A DNA stretch of 64,000 nt from Candidatus Defluviibacillus avedoerensis (lineage in GTDB: Bacteria > Pseudomonadota > Gammaproteobacteria > Burkholderiales > Burkholderiaceae_C), in contig JADJBS010000003.1 in NCBI GenBank assembly GCA_016703665.1, forward strand, positions 1 through 64,000, written 5' to 3'. The notes under the pieces were generated by a model. That model did no database searches and was not told the DNA's origin. It was given only the letters and a program-made list of their open reading frames with translations. Below are positions 10,537 through 19,129 of the stretch, in pieces. Numbering within the stretch: position 1 is the first letter of the stretch; each line of letters starts with the position of its first letter. The translations under genes were made by a program, and so were the position numbers.

Positions 10537-12607
10537 GTGTTGACTGGGCATCGGCCACGGTCCCGGGTACGGTAGCGTCCTCAAGGCGAGAATTAGGGTT
10601 TCCTGATTGGGGGCAGCTTGATCTTGATGCTCAGGATCACTGGTACCGTTGTTCTTTGGAATTGCCCGAGTCAGACGAGGTCAGCCTTTGCTTTGATGGT
10701 TTGGCGACGCTGGCACAGGTGTACTGGAATGACGAGTTAATTCTGCGCAGCTCCAATATGTTCATTCAGCACGAGGTGGATGTGTCAAATCTGCCCCGAT
10801 CTGGAACGTTGATGATCCACTTCCAATCGCTGACGGCTGCCCTTGCAACACGGCGACCACGCCCGCGTTGGCGGACTCGTCTGGTTGAACACCAACAGCT
10901 GCGCTGGGTTCGCACCAGTTTGATGGGGCGTATACCAGGGTGGTCGCCAACCGCCGCACCAGTCGGCCCTTACCGGGCCATCAAAGTGCGTACAAGTGAC
11001 GATGCCAATCTGTTGAACTCATCCCTCCGCGTCAGGTTGCGTGACGATGTGGGCCACGTGGCGGTCAAGGTTCAAATGCGACTCCCTGCCAAGTGGGAGA
11101 ATTCAAATGTGTTTCTTCGCCTTGGCGATGAATGCGCAGGCGTTAACTGGCATTGGATGCCTGGCGGTTTGTGTGAGATTGCAGGCCAGGTGTTGTTGGA
11201 CAACCCTCAGACGTGGTGGCCGCACAGCCATGGCAAACCATCTTTGTATTCCTTGGATTTGATTATCCAGTCCTCGACAGAAGTCATCACACTTGAACTT
11301 GGAATGGTTGGGTTTCGCAACCTCAAGGTAGATCAGGAAAACGGCGCATTTCAAGTACAAGTCAACGGTGTCCCCGTCTTTTGTCGCGGTGCATGTTGGA
11401 CGCCGGTTGATGTGCTGTCGCTCAATGCAGATGAAAAAAAACTTCGTCGTACCCTAGAGATGGTGCGCGATGCGGGCATGAACATGATCCGAATTGGCGG
11501 CACCATGGTTTACGAATCAGATGCTTTTTACCAAATCTGTGATGAACTCGGCATACTGGTCTGGCAAGACTTTATGTTTGCCAACATGGACTACCCGGTC
11601 GATGATGAAGCTTTTGCAGCAAGCATTGCCACTGAGGCGAAACAGTTTCTGAGTCGGATTCAGTCTCGACCAAGTGTGGTTGTTTTGTGTGGCGGCAGCG
11701 AAATTGAGCAGCAAGCCGCCATGCTGGGGCTGGCACCTGAGAGTTGGCGCAATCATTTTTTTGGCAGTTCACTTCCAGCCCTGTGCGCTCAGGTATGTCC
11801 TCAGGTGCAATACCTTCCCTCCAGCCCCAGCGGTGGGGTTATGCCATTTCAGATCGACCAATCTGTTTCTCACTATTACGGTGTTGGCGCCTATCTCCGG
11901 CCGATAGATGATGCAAGAAGGGCGGGTGTCCGGTTCACCTCTGAATGTCTGGGGTTTTCAAATATTCCAGAGGAGTCAACCATCGATAGCCTTCTGGGGA
12001 ATGGGCAACAGCCGTTTCATCATCCCGTATGGAAACAGCGGGTACCTAGAGACAGCGGCGCCGGGTGGGACTTTGAAGATGTGCGAGACCACTACCTAGC
12101 CGATCTGTTCAAGGTCGATCCGATGCGTTTGCGCTATTCTGACATGCTCAGGTACTTGTACATGTCGCGTGTCGCCACAGGCGAGGTCATGGCCCGGACC
12201 ATGGCGGAATGGCGGCGCGGCGCTTCCGCTTGTCAGGAGCTCTGGTTTGGTTTTTGCGCGACTTGTGGCCGGGTGCTGGGTGGGGTGTCATTGATGCCCT
12301 GGGTGTCCCCAAGGCCGCTTACTTTGCGCTCAAACGCGTTCTGGCGCCCGTAGCGGTCACAATTTCAGATGAAGGTCTAAACGGCTTGGTGCTGCATGTC
12401 TTTAACGATGGACCTAGTGTATTTGAGGGCCTATTGAGCTTGCAACTCTTGCGGCATGGACAAACCCAGGTCGCGCACGCTCGGCATGTGGTGCAGATTC
12501 CCCACATGCTGATCAAGCTGCACGGGCAATTCAAAAGCGGTAATCCCAAAGGCATGGTGTCGGCTTTGAACGGGCAGGGCAGTACCAAGATTGGTGCTAT
12601 TGGTTGA
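10461..12607 (+). CDS. glycoside hydrolase family 2 (beta-mannosidase-like), frameshifted
   Basis: Multi-domain cytoplasmic GH2 enzyme: an N-terminal sugar-binding jelly roll (about residues 1-160, DHWYRCSLELP, FDGLATLAQVYWND), an Ig-like domain, then a TIM barrel with GVPVFCRGACWTPVD, GMNMIRIGG, ELGILVWQDFMFANMDYP and VVVLCGGSEIEQQ. The last motif corresponds to the acid/base N-E position of GH2 (here S-E). FTSECLGFSN matches the nucleophile glutamate region. The frame shifts near 12225 and continues with VWFLRDLWPGAGWGVID to 12607. Compared with GH2 proteins of similar clusters the C-terminal end seems short. It starts with TTG inside the end of the DUF1839 gene. It would trim or remodel a glycan; the substrate is unknown. 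Confidence 0.78.
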
Positions 12608-12612
12608 TGCGA

Positions 12613-14370
12613 TGATCGCCGACGTCGATATTTCCCGCTCTGACGGCGTCACACCCTTCTGGTTTGGCCCGGAGTCTTGTCGCATGTTGGCTTGGTACCA
12701 TGCCCCTATTGGCCCCAAGATGGAATGTGCGGTGCTTTTGTCCGCCCTTTGGGCACGAGTATCTGGTTGCTTACCGTGGATACCGCAAACTGGCTGAAAC
12801 GCTTGCTGGCGCAGGTTTTCCTTGCCTATTTTTTGACTATGACGGCATGGGCGACTCGGTTGAAAGCGATTTACCCCGGGTTCAGGCTTGGCGTGAAAGC
12901 ATCTTGGCTGCTGCGGCAGAGCTTCGCACTGCGTCTGGTGTCGCTAACCTGGTGCTGTTTGGTGCGCGGCTCGGCGCGCTTCTCGCAGCCAGTGTGGCCA
13001 ATGAAGTTTCAGCCGCTGCCTTGATGATGCTTGCACCGGTTGTCGCCGGTAGAGCCTTTGTTCGCGAGCAACTCGGATTTGCTCGCCTAAGCCCTTTGGC
13101 CATATCCGAAGATTCCCGCCAAAAGTTGACGGATGAGGAGGTTGTTGGCTATCCATTTACGCACCAAACTCAGCAAGACCTGGGTTTCCTGGACATGATG
13201 AAGATGGACTGCACATGCCCTAGCTTCGTGATTGAACGCGACGACATGCCTGGCCAAGTCAAAAAAACTCGTTGGCGCCTGGACCGCCTTGGGGCGTGAC
13301 ATTCACACCGCTCAGGTAGCTGGCTACGCGGCCATGATGACTCAGGATGCCCATAGCTCTGTACCCCCATGGAGATCTGGGAAGCAATTCGCGACTGGTT
13401 GCGAACACGCTTTGCTCGGCTTGCACCTGCACAACAGGAAACCGCCCACGACATGCCCGTCTCGATGCAAGTCGGACAACGCTTTATCGAGGAGGTCATT
13501 ACGTTCAATGGCTTGGTCGGCGTCATCACCAGTCCATCCGGTCGCTTGCCTCGAAAGACGGCAGTTGTTCTGACCAACATCGGCGCCAGCCATCGAGTTG
13601 GCAATCACCTTTTGTATGTGCATCTGGCTCGGAGTTTGGCGGAGCTTGGCTATTGCTCCATTCGCTTTGACAGTAGCACCGGTTACAGCCGCCCCACGCC
13701 TGAAGGGATGGAGAACGATGTTTACGCGTCTTCCGGCATCGACGACGTCAGACTGGCGATGGACTGCCTTCAAAGTCGTTGCCCCTGTACGCAAGTCACA
13801 CTTGCAGGGCTTTGTTCGGGTGCCTACTTTTCCTATCATGCGGCCATCCTGGATATGCGCGTCAAGGGTTTGATACTGATCAATTTACTGACCTTTCAGT
13901 GGCATGATGGCGATTCCCTTGAACTCCGGATCAGGGACACCAACAAATCCACTGATTTCTATTTGCGAACAGTGGTCGAGCCTCAGACTTGGCTGCGTGT
14001 ACTGAAAGGCGAAGTGGCTGTTGGGCGCATCGCAGTTGCTCTGACCAAGAGGCTTGTGCAGAAGCTTCGCAAGCAGTTTATGTCTTTGCTCATCAGCGCA
14101 TCAGGCAAAGGAGAACGTCGTGGCATCGTGCTTCAAAACTTCCATCACCTGCTGAAGCGACGGGTCAAGGTACTGTTCGTGTTTGGTGCCGATGATGCGT
14201 CGCAGGACGTCGTTGCAGCGGAGTTGGGGCGCGATGCGACTGGGTTGAAAAGCCCTAACCTAGTGCAGGTTGATACCGTTTCTTGGACCGATCACACTTT
14301 CACGCCCCTTTGGGCACAGGCGCAACTTTTTTCGGGCATTGGTCAATTCATGCAAAAGCACTTCCGCTGA
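12613..14370 (+). CDS. tandem alpha/beta hydrolase (S33/exosortase-associated type), frameshifted
   Basis: Two alpha/beta-hydrolase domains read in series. Domain 1 starts at ATG 12613 (MIADVDISRSDGVTPFWFGPESC), shifts frame near 12750, then gives PPFGHEYLVAYRGYR, GFPCLFFDYDGMGDS and LVLFGARLGALLA (a nucleophile-elbow position with GARLG instead of GxSxG). Domain 2 (13369-14370) gives VVLTNIGASHRVG, GYCSIRFDSSTGYSRP and VTLAGLCSGAYFSYHA (G-L-C-S-G, Cys at the nucleophile position) and VDTVSWTDHTFTP with the histidine region. A frame change near 13270-13370 separates the halves. No promoter-sized gap exists between them, so I read it as one protein of about 585 residues, but two genes remain possible. 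Both elbows lack the canonical serine. Confidence 0.65.
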
Positions 14371-14372
14371 AA

Positions 14373-15437
14373 ATGGGACGAATTTGTGAATCCAATATTG
14401 TGACCCATAGAACACGCCAGAATTTGACGAATTCACAGCGCCCCTGCCTCTCTGTTGCCCCGATGATGGATTGGACGGATCGGCATTGCCGCTATTTCCA
14501 TCGCTTAATCACCAAGCAGACGCTGCTTTACACCGAAATGGTGACCACCGGCGCACTGATCCATGGCGATGTCTCCAGGCATTTGGGCTACAACGAGCAA
14601 GAGCATCCCGTCGCCTTGCAGCTGGGCGGGAGCGACCCGGCTGATTTGGCGCAATGTGCTTTGCTGGGGGAGCACTGGGGTTATGACGAGATCAACCTGA
14701 ATTGCGGTTGTCCGTCAGAGCGGGTGCAACGCGGCGCATTTGGCGCGTGCTTGATGAACGAGCCCAGATTGGTTGCCGATTGTGTCAAGGCCATGTGCGA
14801 CAGGGTCAGTGTCCCGGTGACGGTGAAGCACCGCATTGGGATTGATCAATCCGAAAGTTACGGCTTCGTTCGAGACTTTGTCGGTACCTTAAGTCAAGCC
14901 GGTTGCCAAGTATTCATTGTGCATGCCCGCAATGCCTGGCTGAAGGGCCTGAGCCCCAAAGAAAACCGGGAAGTGCCACCCCTGCGCTACAGCGTGGTTC
15001 ATCAACTTAAAAAAGACTTCCCTGATCTGCACATAGCCGTTAACGGTGGCCTCGGTACCGTTGACCAAATTGCCGAGCAACTAGAGCATGTGGACGAGGT
15101 GATGGTTGGGCGAGAGGCATACCATAACCCGTGGAGCATGGTTGACTGGGATGCTCAGTTTTTTGGAACGGAAGAACCAGCATTGACCCGCCAGAGGGTC
15201 GAATCCATGATGGTTGATTACATGGAAAACCAACTGGTTCAGCATGGCACCCCGTGGAATGCCGTGGCGCGGCACATGCTTGGCTTGCGCAATGGTTTGC
15301 CCGGCTCTCGCCGCTGGCGTCAAGTCTGGAGCGATCATCGTTTGAAGACGACCCCTGTGCGCGAGGTGGCCGGACTTGCCGCCCAGGCGTGTGGGTATTC
15401 AGTTGACCATGACGAGCTTGCCCATCACGGCACGTGA
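14373..15437 (+). CDS. dusA: tRNA-dihydrouridine(20/20a) synthase
   Basis: FMN-dependent enzyme that reduces U20/U20a in the D-loop of tRNA. Hallmarks are SVAPMMDWTDRHCRYFHRL near the N-terminus, the substrate motif INLNCGCPSERVQRGAFGACLM containing the catalytic cysteine, TVKHRIGID and FIVHARNAWLKGLSPKENRE, and a DEVMVGREAYHNPW FMN-phosphate site. The length of 354 residues is normal. The ATG at 14373 follows the hydrolase stop by two bases; ATG 14463 (MMDWTD) would be too short. This is the first fully intact gene of the window. Its 3' end overlaps the convergent quinone oxidoreductase gene by 39 bases. Confidence 0.95.
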   Translation: MGRICESNIVTHRTRQNLTNSQRPCLSVAPMMDWTDRHCRYFHRLITKQTLLYTEMVTTGALIHGDVSRHLGYNEQEHPVALQLGGSDPADLAQCALLGEHWGYDEINLNCGCPSERVQRGAFGACLMNEPRLVADCVKAMCDRVSVPVTVKHRIGIDQSESYGFVRDFVGTLSQAGCQVFIVHARNAWLKGLSPKENREVPPLRYSVVHQLKKDFPDLHIAVNGGLGTVDQIAEQLEHVDEVMVGREAYHNPWSMVDWDAQFFGTEEPALTRQRVESMMVDYMENQLVQHGTPWNAVARHMLGLRNGLPGSRRWRQVWSDHRLKTTPVREVAGLAAQACGYSVDHDELAHHGT

Positions 15438-16385
15438 GCCCATGCGTTCGTAGGCAGCTTTGAGCTCTGACATCGGCATGGTGCGGTCAATGACAGGCTT
15501 GATCTTGCCCTGGCCGTACCACTGGGCCAACTCCCCCATCATGGCGGCGTTGGCTTTGGGCTCGCGTTTGGCAAAGTCACCCCAGAAAACGCCCACGAGT
15601 GACGCGCCCTTGAGCAGTGCCAGGTTCAAAGGCAAGGAGGGAATCGGGCCCGATGCAAAACCCACCACCAGGTAGCGACCACGCCAGGCAATGGAGCGGA
15701 ACGCGGGTTCTGCAAAGTCTCCGCCAACCGGGTCGTAAATCACATCGGGGCCTTTGCCGCCTGTGGCTGCTTTGACCGCATCTCTGAAAGCGTTTGGCAA
15801 GGCGTGCTGGCTGTAATTGATGGTTTCATCGGCGCCGATTGATTTGCACAGATCGCATTTTTCGTCGGTCGAGGCGGCGGCGATAACACGCGCACCGACT
15901 GCCTTGGCGATTTGAATGGCAGAAGTGCCGACACCACCTGCTGCACCCAGCACCAAAACGGTTTCACCCGCCTTGAGTTGTGCTCGGTCAATTAATGCAT
16001 GATGCGATGTTGCATAAATCATGATGAAAGCGGCGGCATCCACTGCAGGGAACCCACTTGGCAATGGCATGCACAGCGCAGCAGGTGCCAAGGTATGGGT
16101 GCCGAAGCCGCCGGTGCCAGACAGGCAGGCTACGCTTTGCCCTACCTTGAAGTGAGAAACCCCTTCGCCAACAGCTTGAATCACCCCCGCGTACTCCGAG
16201 CCTGGCACAAAAGGCAGGGCGGGCTTCATCTGGTATTTGTTTTGAACAATCAACAGATCCGGGAAATTCAGACTGGCGGCCTTGATTTCGATCAGTACCT
16301 CACCCGCTTTGGGCGACGGGGTGGGGATTTCTTTCCAGGTGAGGGCGTCTACGCCAACGGGGTTTTCGCAAAGCCAAGCGTGCAT
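15399..16385 (-). CDS. NADPH:quinone oxidoreductase / zinc-independent MDR protein
   Basis: Medium-chain dehydrogenase/reductase of 328 residues. The N-terminal GroES-like domain has PGSEYAGVIQAVGEGV; the Rossmann domain has VLVLGAAGGVGTSAIQIAKAVGARVIA and DVIYDPVGGDFAEPAFR, the latter typical of quinone oxidoreductases (QOR, zeta-crystallin-like). No structural zinc cysteine cluster is present. It would reduce a quinone or enone with NADPH in the cytosol; the substrate cannot be told. It is a single gene converging on dusA. Confidence 0.9.
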   Translation of the reverse strand: MHAWLCENPVGVDALTWKEIPTPSPKAGEVLIEIKAASLNFPDLLIVQNKYQMKPALPFVPGSEYAGVIQAVGEGVSHFKVGQSVACLSGTGGFGTHTLAPAALCMPLPSGFPAVDAAAFIMIYATSHHALIDRAQLKAGETVLVLGAAGGVGTSAIQIAKAVGARVIAAASTDEKCDLCKSIGADETINYSQHALPNAFRDAVKAATGGKGPDVIYDPVGGDFAEPAFRSIAWRGRYLVVGFASGPIPSLPLNLALLKGASLVGVFWGDFAKREPKANAAMMGELAQWYGQGKIKPVIDRTMPMSELKAAYERMGSRAVMGKLVMVN

Positions 16386-16505
16386 TGGGGGCTCCAGTTT
16401 ATTGGGTGCGAATCATAGAGCGCGAGCGTCACGCTGTCTTGTCTCAAGAGCGACGATGCGCAGGCCTACAATCCAATCTCTTTTCCTACAAATGGCGCTG
16501 ATTCG

Positions 16506-17291
16506 ATGCGAATTTTGATTTCCAATGACGATGGCTACCAGGCACTTGGCATTGTTGCTTTGCATGGTGCTTTGAAGGATATCGCCGATGTCGAGGTGGT
16601 GGCACCTGAGCATAACAACAGTGCCAAGTCCAATGCACTGACTTTGAATGCCCCTTTGTACGTGCATAGGGCAGCCAATGGGTTTCGATACGTTAACGGT
16701 ACGCCTGCTGACTGTGTACACATTGCACTAACAGGTTTGCTCGATTACCGCCCCGATTTGATTGTTTCTGGAATCAACAATGGTGCCAACATGGGTGACG
16801 ACACCATTTACTCCGGCACTGTGGGCGCAGCCATGGAAGGTTATTTGTTTGGGATTCCTGCCGTCGCGTTTTCCCAAACCCAAAAGGGCTGGGCGCACCT
16901 TGATGGAGCTGCCGCCATGGCGCGACAGATCGTGCAAAAACTGATTGCAGGGACTTTGCCTAAATCAGGTGAACACCCCTGGCTGCTGAATGTCAATGTA
17001 CCCAATCGGCCGATCCAGGCACTGACAGAAATCAAAGTTTGCCGCTTAGGGCGGCGGCACGCGGCTGAGAGCGTGATTACACAGGTCAGTCCTCGCGGCG
17101 AAACCATGTACTGGATTGGCAGTGCCGGCGCTGCAAAGGACGATGCCGACGGTACCGATTTTCATGCCACTGCGCTGGGACAAGTTTCTGTCACACCGCT
17201 CAAGGTCGATCTGTGTGACCACGCAAGTCTTTCGCCGTGGGTGTCGCGTGTCGGTGCCTGGGGGCCACTCGCAGGGGAGGGGCCCGCATGA
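16506..17291 (+). CDS. surE: 5'/3'-nucleotidase SurE
   Basis: Metal-dependent nucleoside monophosphate phosphatase of 261 residues. Family motifs are the N-terminal MRILISNDDGYQALGI with the metal-binding DD pair, VVAPEHNNSAKSNALT, VNGTPADCVHIAL, DLIVSGINNGANMGDDTIYSGTVGAAMEG and PAVAFS. It is the first gene of the surE-pcm-nlpD-rlmD run and ends in ATGA shared with pcm. Confidence 0.96.
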   Translation: MRILISNDDGYQALGIVALHGALKDIADVEVVAPEHNNSAKSNALTLNAPLYVHRAANGFRYVNGTPADCVHIALTGLLDYRPDLIVSGINNGANMGDDTIYSGTVGAAMEGYLFGIPAVAFSQTQKGWAHLDGAAAMARQIVQKLIAGTLPKSGEHPWLLNVNVPNRPIQALTEIKVCRLGRRHAAESVITQVSPRGETMYWIGSAGAAKDDADGTDFHATALGQVSVTPLKVDLCDHASLSPWVSRVGAWGPLAGEGPA

Positions 17292-18073
17292 GCGCACAGC
17301 GCCCGCGCTTTCCGTTGCAGTTGGACAAACTTGCCACGACCAAGCGACCGGGCACCATCGTGCCGTCTGTGGTGCTGATGTCCAATATTGCGCGTCAACC
17401 TGGGCCATCCACACTTGCCGTCCCGCAGATTGTCGATAGCAGGGCCCGCCGAGCAGACATGGTGGCTAAGTTGAAAGCACAAGGCATGACCGATACGGTT
17501 GTGCTTGATGCAATGGGCACGGTTGAGCGTCACTGCTTTGTCGATTCTGGTTTGGGAGGACAAGCTTACGAATACACCAGTTTGCCCATCGGGCTGGGCC
17601 AGACGATTTCCAAGCCCAATGTGGTTGGTCGGATGCTCGAATTGCTGCGCAGTGGTCACAAGGGGCCTTTGAGCCGCGTGCTGGAGATTGGCACAGGATG
17701 CGGCTACCAGGCTGCGGTTTTGAGTCATATTGCAACCGAGGTCTACAGCGTAGAACGTTTGCGTGGTCTGCACGACCGGGCACGTGAGAACCTGCGCCAT
17801 TTCCGACTGCCAAACGTCCATTTGATCTTGGGAGACGGCATGTTGGGCTACCCCAAAGGCGCACCGTATAGCGCCATCGTCTCGGCTGCAGGGGGCGAAG
17901 CCATTCCCCCTGCCTGGATCGAGCAATTGGCCATGGGCGGACGGATCGTTGCTCCGACTGTCACGGCGGCCGGCAAGCAAGCGCTGGTCGTGATAGACAA
18001 AACTGCGCAGGGAATTCGCCAAAATGTGCTCGAAGCTGTTCACTTCGTGCCTCTAAAATCCGGTCTGGCCTGA
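17288..18073 (+). CDS. pcm: protein-L-isoaspartate O-methyltransferase
   Basis: Repairs isoaspartyl residues in damaged proteins using S-adenosylmethionine. The start at 17288 is set by the ATGA overlap with surE; an upstream frame extension is not needed. The N-terminal 60 residues are an extension typical of burkholderial homologues. The core has VERHCFVDSGLGGQAYEYTSLPIGLGQTIS and the SAM motif VLEIGTGCGYQAAVLSHIATEVYSVER, then HLILGDGMLGYP and GRIVAPT. Length is 261 residues. Confidence 0.95.
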   Translation: MSAQRPRFPLQLDKLATTKRPGTIVPSVVLMSNIARQPGPSTLAVPQIVDSRARRADMVAKLKAQGMTDTVVLDAMGTVERHCFVDSGLGGQAYEYTSLPIGLGQTISKPNVVGRMLELLRSGHKGPLSRVLEIGTGCGYQAAVLSHIATEVYSVERLRGLHDRARENLRHFRLPNVHLILGDGMLGYPKGAPYSAIVSAAGGEAIPPAWIEQLAMGGRIVAPTVTAAGKQALVVIDKTAQGIRQNVLEAVHFVPLKSGLA

Positions 18074-18138
18074 TCCTTCAAAAGACACCTACTTTGCGCC
18101 CCGGTTGACCGTTACCCGGTTCTGCGAAATCCATAACC

Positions 18139-19104
18139 ATGCTCAACAAACTTACTTCTGCCAGCCGTTTGATCCCCTGGACTTTGTGCTGCCTTGCTGT
18201 TGCCGCGCTGTCAGCCTGCGGATCATCTACACCTTTGAACAAGGCACCCGTTGAAGACCGCAACAATGGCATCGCACGGACGGTGCCGTCCATGGCCGCT
18301 CAGTTGCCTGCAACAGATTCCGCTGCGGTCAGTGCGGCGTTGCTGCCAGGCGCAGAAAATGCGGGTAAACCCGGTTATTACACGGTCAAACCCGGTGAAA
18401 CCCTGATCCGCATTGCGATGGACAACGGTCAAAGCTGGCGTGATGTGGCCAAATGGAACAACCTGGACAACCCGAACAAGATTGAGATTGGCCAGGTTTT
18501 GCGCGTGGTGCCGCCTGGAGTTCTACCTGTTGAGCCGCGCCTAGCACCCAGTTCAACTGCGATTGCAGCAGCGCCGCTTGCGACTGGCAGTGGCAATGCA
18601 CCGGTCATTGTGGGCTTACCGCTGCCAACCCCCACCATCAGTGCCAGCAAGTTGCCTGCCCCTGGGGCAGCTGTCACACATGCAGTGCCCATGCCCCCTG
18701 CGCCTGCTGCGTCAGTAGACCCAGCCAATGCGGACGAAGAGGTCGGCTGGATCTGGCCCTCTGCAGGCACTCTGCTGGCTGGCTTTGACGAAGCCAAGAA
18801 CAAAGGGCTGGACCTTGGCGGCAAGGTCGGTGACCCGGTCTATGCCGTGGGCGATGGCCGTGTGGTTTATTCGGGGGCCGGCTTGCGCGGATACGGTAAC
18901 CTGATCATTTTGAAACACAACAACACGTACTTGAGTGCCTACGCACATAACCAGACTCTGCTGGTCAAAGAGGATCAATCGGTGCGAAAAGGGCAAAAAA
19001 TCGCTGAAATGGGCGCCAGCGATACGGACAAGGTCAAGCTTCACTTCGAGATTCGCCGCCTTGGCAAGCCAGTCGACCCTGTACGCTACTTGCCAGCTCG
19101 CTGA
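18139..19104 (+). CDS. nlpD: murein hydrolase activator NlpD-like lipoprotein
   Basis: Lipoprotein of 321 residues with a signal peptide ending in the lipobox LSAC (cysteine at about residue 29), a LysM domain (about residues 73-117: YYTVKPGETLIRIAMDNGQSW and GQVLRVVPPG), an Ala/Pro-rich linker and a C-terminal LytM (M23) domain (about 197-320: GLDLGGKVGDPVYAVGDGRVVYSG, RGYGNLIILKHNNTYLSAYAHN, LHFEIRRLGKPVDPVRYLP). The first metal-ligand histidine of active M23 enzymes is replaced (GLDL), as in E. coli NlpD, so it should activate an amidase rather than cut peptidoglycan. Unlike the usual arrangement, rpoS does not follow. Confidence 0.93.
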   Translation: MLNKLTSASRLIPWTLCCLAVAALSACGSSTPLNKAPVEDRNNGIARTVPSMAAQLPATDSAAVSAALLPGAENAGKPGYYTVKPGETLIRIAMDNGQSWRDVAKWNNLDNPNKIEIGQVLRVVPPGVLPVEPRLAPSSTAIAAAPLATGSGNAPVIVGLPLPTPTISASKLPAPGAAVTHAVPMPPAPAASVDPANADEEVGWIWPSAGTLLAGFDEAKNKGLDLGGKVGDPVYAVGDGRVVYSGAGLRGYGNLIILKHNNTYLSAYAHNQTLLVKEDQSVRKGQKIAEMGASDTDKVKLHFEIRRLGKPVDPVRYLPAR

Positions 19105-19129
19105 TTTGCGGGCCTGAGACAATCAGGGT

